A stretch of DNA of 64,000 nucleotides, from NCBI RefSeq assembly GCF_030272615.1, contig NC_081412.1:481564872-481628871 (forward strand), read 5' to 3'. Below, in pieces: positions 59,262 through 64,000 of the stretch; position 1 is the stretch's first letter, and the number at the start of each line of letters is the position of its first letter. The stretch is from Cryptomeria japonica (taxonomy: Eukaryota > Streptophyta > Pinopsida > Cupressales > Cupressaceae). The notes below the pieces were generated by a model. The model was not told the origin of the DNA. It made no database searches and saw nothing but the letters and a program-made list of their open reading frames with translations. Both the position numbers and the translations under genes were made by a program.

Positions 59262-59650
59262 TTCTAAATCTCATTCTACTCTATTTAGGGCATAAATTAG
59301 GTATCCATTTGTTGAGGACATTACATTGTTATATGGAATCATGGAAATTGGAGTTTGATGTTAATACTTATAAATTTAGATGTTATTGTAACTTTTTGCT
59401 TTCTAAGTGATTATTAATAATATTGTAGGATCTAAGCTAGAATTACATTGATAATTTGTATAAAGTTAAAAATAAATTACCTTCTTAGACTTAAGCCAAA
59501 ATTGTTATTCTAGGGCTTAATTAGAGAGATTCCAAGAGGGGACACTACAAATTACTGCTAGACTGACTAAACCCTAAGAAATGACTCAAATAAAAAGCAA
59601 AAGAGAGGGTCCCCATTTGCAATGGGGCGATGTGTGAAAAGGTCACAACA

Positions 59651-59705
59651 ATAACACCGCTCTTAGGAGCTAGCCAACCAGCCCACTCAAATTGGGTTTA
59701 TTACA
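59651..59705 (-). repeat. Right LTR of gypsy-2, terminal fragment
   Basis: ATAAC (duplication) then ACCGCTCTTAGGAGCTAGCC to TTGGGTTTATTACA, which matches 42836-42885 of the left LTR. It is followed by the GATTT target duplication of gypsy-2. Confidence 0.92.
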
Positions 59706-59710
59706 GATTT

Positions 59711-61600
59711 ATTCTACCATCTTGGCATTGACATAATTCCATTTTGCTTCTACCAGTTTGGCTTGATCAAAAGACACATTTCACTATCAACCATGGTGGC
59801 TTATTTGATTCTATTAATTTGAATTTATTGTAAATTGATCAGCTAGCTGCCAATATCTTTCCGTTTTAATTCCACTGGCCTCATTCTAGTCTCCTTATGC
59901 TCTCACCTTGCCCACATTGGGAACTTGGTGTTTAAAAAAAGCTTGGATTTGAGTGATCACAAAGATTTCTTTGTGGATTTGAACTAACACTCTACAGGAG
60001 CTACTACATGTTAAGCATTAAGCATTCCAAATGTGGGAAGATCCTGGAGATAGTTGCTTTGTTGTTTCGTTCTTTATACAGATCTGGTCAGTTAAAGTTC
60101 AGTATTAAGAGTTTCTCTTAATCTCTATGTCCTGTCACAGACACGTCTAAAACTAATTTTAATTTAGGTCCTATATACTTTAGGTTAGTCTTAGCTTGTA
60201 CATCTCCTGGTAACTCTCTGTTACAGCTTCACTAAATCTGTTTTACTTTTTGTGAACTTTTATACTATAAAAAAATTGATAAGACCTCTTTTGTTATTGA
60301 AAAAACATCGTTTTGTAGTTACTTAAACAAGGCATGATTCATAACTTTACAGTATTTCAGGAAACAAAATACATCATGGTTATAGAAATATAGAAATAAA
60401 GAAAGCTACCTGTAGCAAGAAGGAGCAATGACATCAGTTAATTCATCTGCTGGAAGACAGAAATATGGAACCTGTCACAAAGGTACAATAAATGGAGGAG
60501 AAAATGACAGCTGCAGCCAAAAATGTGAAGTATACAGTTGACATAGAGAATTTTGACGGTCATTCCAAACTTCAGACAGTCTACACTATTTTGATGGACA
60601 TCAAAGCTCGCTCACCTCTTCTATATGACCATCTAAATGCTTCAAATGAACCTACAGAAAATTAGACATCGATGTTAGTTTGCAGTCAATAAACCAAACT
60701 CTAGGAAGTATCAAGCAGTCTGCTCTCTCAGACAAGGAAAGAACATAAACAATAAATGAATAGCAAAAAAGTATAGTAACAAATGAACACAATGGATAAA
60801 ATGACAAAATAGAAATTAAAAGTAAACAAGGAGACATGAAACTAAAGGATATAAATAGAAGGTGAATGGATGAAACACATATTCATAAATGGCAAGTAAA
60901 GCAAAGCAGACAAAAAAAAGGCAACAAAATTCTTTTGGGAAGCACAAGGAGGCAAATTATTTCTACTTGCAATAGGAATAACATAGTTCAAAAAATCGCT
61001 GGTTACTCACAAGTTCGTCTAAATTACAAGTAATTTACTCGCCTGTGGGTCAAGATGAGTTCAACCTGCAAAATCATGCTGAGTGCTCAGTGATTCTGCA
61101 TGTTGGACTCACCCAACATAGGATGGATACAGGATCTACAAAAACAATGAAATTTGAGCAAGCAAAGCTAAAAATTTGTCCTTTTAAAACCCCATTCAAC
61201 CTCCCAATTTCCTCATATGGCTTTTGTAACCTCCTTTGAGCAATTCAATGCAATTGAAGTGAATTCTGCAGTTTTCAAAATTCCAGGTTTCTTTTTTTGT
61301 TAATGTTTTTTTCAAACATTTTCACCATTCATTTTCATTTCTAAATTCTTTATTTGCATGTTTAGACTTGTTTCCAATGCATCCAAATCAGTATTTAAGC
61401 ATTTAAACACAATTTTTTTAATTAGTGTAGGATTTGTCATTTTATGGTATTAAAAACATTGTTTTCTTCGATGTTTTGTGCTTTTGTTCATGTTTCAAAT
61501 GCATTTCAATTAAAATTCTATGATGATCTCTCATGATCTACACTGTTGTGCATTCTTTTTGTTACCACGCATGCTTTTTCTGAAAATGTGCGTGCAAATA
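59711..61600. other. Sequence without a recognisable gene
   Basis: AT-rich, with no frame over 64 codons, no element ends and no recognisable motifs. Confidence 0.45.
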
Positions 61601-62859
61601 CAAAGGAATAAAAAGCAAGCTAATTAATCAAGCAAACACAAGACATCATACACCTCAAGATTAGAATGATAAAATCAAAACAAGCATAAGATGATAACAC
61701 AAATGCAAACCAAAATGCCTGCTTTGATTTGATTATTCATCGATTTTATGTGCGCTCAATGACGTCTTCGGATGCTAGATTGTGCTCCATGATTAATTGA
61801 TGCAAATGATGATGGATGATGAATGATAAAAATGAAGTATGGGTTGAGTAATGATTTTGGCATTATGATGATACGATGTATGAAAGTGGATCATTTTGGC
61901 ATTATGATGATATGATTATATGAAAATGGAGGGTTTGATTGAAAATGAGGGGGGATTAAATAGGAGGGAGGAGAGGAAAGGATTGGGAAAATGCAATACT
62001 TGTCCTGGCAATCCCGAGAATGACAAGTGGAACAAGATTCCACACTTGTCCTCAAAGAGGACAAGTAGCTCAAGAGGGAAAGACAAGTGTCCAAAAGAGG
62101 GACACGTGTCTTGGGGAGGAATGACATGTGTCCATGTCTCTTTTGGGAGGAAGCCACCCAAAATAGGCTTTAATTTCCTAAAATTAAGGAAATTAGGGAA
62201 TATGTGTGTGCACACACATGTGAGGGGAGGTTAGGATAAGGTTAGTTTGGAGAGATAGGGTTGGTTAGAACCCAAGTTTTAGATTGGTTAGGTTAGAGGA
62301 GGGTTAGTTAGGTGGTTAGAAGTTAGGAGACATGTGATCAAAAGGGAATATTTGAATTTAATTAATTCAAATAAAAGGGATGAAAAGGGGAATTAATTAA
62401 TTCATGGATTAGAAAGAGAGAATTAATTAGATTAGATTAATTAATTCAAGGCATTAAAAGGAAGAATTAATTAATTAGATTAATTAATTCAAGGGATGGG
62501 CTTAATTAATTAAGATATTTAATTAATTAAATGGTTAAAGGAAATAAATTTGACTAAATTGATTAGCCAAATTTAAGTGTCTCCCAATTTGCGTCATCAT
62601 TGCCTTCTTCCTAGGTCGTCAATCCAAACTTCAAACGTCCAAAATCGAACATCAAATTTCATCCTCTTGCCAACTTCTTCAAAGTCAATCCCCATCCTAA
62701 TCTGAACTTGTCATTTGTCCCATTCTAAGCTCTGGTCTATCGTCCATTTTCATCTTTCATCTCTCCAACTCATCAACTAATCGTCACATCGCAATTTTAT
62801 TATGATGAGTTTGTCCTTCATTTTCTTCCACTACATCCCATTCTGATGATGATGAGTGT
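61601..62859 (+). other. LTR-leader-like sequence ahead of the Pro/Ser-rich frame
   Basis: Successive low-complexity blocks: GATGATGATG-type text (61800-61920), G-rich text (61925-61990), a cluster of GACAAGTGTCC-type words (61995-62135), GGTTAG-rich text (62222-62330), and AATTAATTAATTC repeats (62350-62530). ACACGTGTC near 62101 contains the ACGTG core of ABRE/G-box sites. The sequence of blocks suggests the U3 and leader of a repeat rather than a host promoter. Confidence 0.4.
62044..62066. repeat. Perfect 10-bp-arm hairpin
   Basis: ACTTGTCCTC (62044-62053), AAA, GAGGACAAGT (62057-62066). It is one of several GACAAGTG/CACTTGTC words within 130 bases. Confidence 0.9.
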
Positions 62860-64000
62860 ATGGGTGATCAAGACAAATATGAATTTGAAAATCTTGATGC
62901 CCTCATCCTTAGCAAGCTTGCACCAAGTGTCACATACCAAAATCCAATTGTTCATCCTAGCTACTCTACCATTCCTCCATGCGCATCCACTCATAATCCT
63001 CATCACACCTTTGAAAAGGGAAATCCATCATGTCTTCCACCCACAACTCCCTCATATCTCACTCCCACGTATCCCTCATATGCAACATCCATACCTCCAT
63101 CTTTTCCTCACAATGCTACCGCTTACATCCATAATCCTAATTCTCCATCCAATCCTAATCCTCCATCCTACCTAAATCCTCCACCTTATCTAAATTCTTC
63201 ATCCAATTGTAATCTTCCATCTTATCTCACTTCTCCATCCAGTTCTAATCCTCCATCTTATCTAGATTCTTCATCCAATTATAATCTTCCATCTTATCTC
63301 ACTTCTCCATCCAGTTCTAATTTCCCATCGTATCTCACTGCTCCATCCAATTCTAATCTTCCATCCTACCTAAATCCTCCATCTAATCCTAATCCAGCAT
63401 CAATTGTCACACAAGTTATGATTGGGGGCATGAATTACACAATGCCATTATCATTTGTGCCCCCACCCATCCCATCAGTGCCACAAGTTGTTAGTGCTCT
63501 ACAACATCAATCTCATGTGACATCGCAACCTGTTGTTTCACAACCGCGATTTAGTTATCTACAAGCACCGCCTTCATCCATTGTTGTGATGAACATTCAT
63601 GAATTGGCAAGTGGCACGAGTCACACTCCCCGATCGTATCTCAACTTACCATCCACTTCATCCTACCTTAGTCCACCTTCGTCCACCCCATCTTGTCTCA
63701 ATCCACCAACTTCACTTCCAACTCCCACACCTATCATTTCTCTCCCACCTCTCATTCTTCCATCCACTTTGTCTACCCCAGTTGATGAACCTCACATCCT
63801 TCCATCCAGTCAATCTATCCCAATTGAAGATTCTCCCATCCTTCCATCTACTCCATCTATCCCGGCTGAAGAAATTCTCATCCTTCCATCCAGTCCATAC
63901 ACCCAAGTCATTGAACCTTCCATCATTCCTTCCATTCCATCTGAAGAGTCCACCCACTCACCTCTCGTCACACCATCCACACCAATCCCCTCATGCCAAG
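62860..64000 (+). CDS. Pro/Ser-rich open frame, 3' end outside the window
   Basis: From the ATG at 62860 (MGDQDKYEFENLDALILSKL) the frame stays open for 380 codons to the window end; the in-frame stop before it is at about 62806. After a short acidic N-terminus the protein is low-complexity, rich in Pro, Ser, Asn and Tyr. It has PSYLTSPSSSN-type repeats of 11-22 residues (63150-63390), a plainer part with MIGGMNYTMPLSFVPPPIPS, and a second repeat class, ILPSTPSIPAEE, near the end. I recognise no family. It could be a gag-like or structural protein of a retroelement, or a frame kept open by TCC/CCA-rich repeats. No signal peptide or membrane segment is seen. Confidence 0.5.
   Translation, partial: MGDQDKYEFENLDALILSKLAPSVTYQNPIVHPSYSTIPPCASTHNPHHTFEKGNPSCLPPTTPSYLTPTYPSYATSIPPSFPHNATAYIHNPNSPSNPNPPSYLNPPPYLNSSSNCNLPSYLTSPSSSNPPSYLDSSSNYNLPSYLTSPSSSNFPSYLTAPSNSNLPSYLNPPSNPNPASIVTQVMIGGMNYTMPLSFVPPPIPSVPQVVSALQHQSHVTSQPVVSQPRFSYLQAPPSSIVVMNIHELASGTSHTPRSYLNLPSTSSYLSPPSSTPSCLNPPTSLPTPTPIISLPPLILPSTLSTPVDEPHILPSSQSIPIEDSPILPSTPSIPAEEILILPSSPYTQVIEPSIIPSIPSEESTHSPLVTPSTPIPSCQ

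Larger units (their letters stand above)
55728..59549 (+). mobile_element. 3.8-kb LTR-like element nested in copy 3
   Basis: It starts TGTAATGTGCCCACTTTGG and ends AAGAGGGGACACTACA, with perfect AATTA flanks (55723-55727 and 59550-59554). TATAAAAGG (55880-55888) and TATAAAGG (56112-56119) in plus orientation suggest this strand. No gag-pol is visible. It contains a diverged duplicate pair near 57869-57970 and 58070-58170 (CCAAGGGGGT, GCCCTTG) and the small TIR element at 58327-59261. It is a solo LTR enlarged by later insertions, or a nonautonomous element. Confidence 0.82.
46962..59650 (-). mobile_element. 12.7-kb LTR-like unit carrying an ORF, TGTTGTGAC family, copy 3
   Basis: On the minus strand it starts TGTTGTGACCTTTTCACAC and ends AAACACATCCATA. 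The flanks are GTAAC (46957-46961) and ATAAC (59651-59655), a 5-bp duplication with one change. The gypsy-2 LTR text is continuous once it is removed. It shares both ends, the TATA/GCCGAC arrangement and about 1 kb next to the 46962 end with copies 1 and 2. Unlike them it holds a broken ORF of about 3.3 kb (47964-54120 less the insert). No second copy of its end sequence exists inside, so it is not an ordinary LTR-internal-LTR element. Two later insertions lie inside it. Confidence 0.88.
41832..59705 (-). mobile_element. Ty3/gypsy retrotransposon lacking RT-RNase H (gypsy-2), nested host
   Basis: Left LTR 41832-42885, coding region 42886-46022, PBS 46051-46064, and right LTR 46065-46961 resumed at 59656-59705. 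Perfect target duplications GATTT (41827-41831 and 59706-59710) prove that the distant pieces belong together. A 12.7-kb unit at 46962-59650 splits the right LTR. The coding part holds gag, protease, integrase and a chromodomain-like tail on the minus strand, but reverse transcriptase and RNase H are absent. It could move only with help from another element, and its frames are also broken. Confidence 0.93.

Noticed and set aside
56427-59336. Further nested LTR from TGTCATGTCCCC to GAGGACATTACA
   Set aside because: The termini look right, but the flanking pentamers (GGAAT and TTGTT) do not match, and no homologous second copy is seen.
62222-62330. GGTTAG-rich stretch as interstitial telomere
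   Set aside because: The words are irregularly spaced and degenerate, and plant telomeres are usually TTTAGGG. Better read as low-complexity LTR leader.
62818-63957. Frames in other registers and on the minus strand over the Pro/Ser-rich region
   Set aside because: They are by-products of the TCC/CCA-rich repeats; only the plus frame from 62860 is open throughout.

Overview
The window looks like a stretch of intergenic DNA from a large, repeat-rich plant genome. The coding fragments are plant-type Ty3/gypsy polyproteins, a plant LINE ORF1/endonuclease and copia-type LTR sequence, and no intact host gene is visible. The density of old, nested elements and the LTR style fit a gymnosperm, but that placement is inference. 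There is one 500-base run of Ns at 7787-8286, probably a gap of unknown true size.

Layout. Positions 1-5345 are AT-rich and gene-free, with a hairpin, an (AT)n run and a duplicated AT-rich block. A LINE fragment (about 5370-7786, + strand) runs into the gap. Stack A (8287-21890) is a minus-strand Ty3/gypsy element (gypsy-1). Its left LTR was split by a copia-type solo LTR (8414-14676, target duplication ATGAT), which was itself split by a 4.65-kb unit (9857-14506, target duplication AGTTG). Positions 21891-33189 hold decayed repeats, a solo LTR at 26980-28565 (GGTCG) and two weak exon-like segments. Positions 33190-39983 hold a plus-strand repeat unit with a TATA-like box, a possible leader intron and a broken ORF, interrupted by LTR-like sequence. 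Stack B (41832-59705, target duplication GATTT) is a second gypsy element (gypsy-2) that has lost its reverse transcriptase and RNase H. Its right LTR holds a 12.7-kb unit (46962-59650), which contains a 2.84-kb relative (49090-51929, CAAGG) and a 3.8-kb element (55728-59549, AATTA), and the latter holds a small DNA-transposon-like element. The last 1.1 kb (62860-64000) is one uninterrupted Pro/Ser-rich reading frame that leaves the window.

Most unusual content. The 9857-14506, 49090-51929 and 46962-59650 units form one family: same termini, 5-bp target duplications, and a minus-strand TATA box with a GCCGAC motif upstream. Only the 12.7-kb copy carries a broken multi-domain ORF that I do not recognise, and the 2.84-kb relative landed inside that ORF. 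Two RNA- or DNA-fold signals stand out. One is an array of about 13 small hairpins at 9223-9554 with a constant loop and covarying stems. The other is a 35-nt palindrome repeated about every 166 bp at 12091-14065. Nothing here forms a working host pathway; the gene relations are those of nested, mostly dead retroelements.
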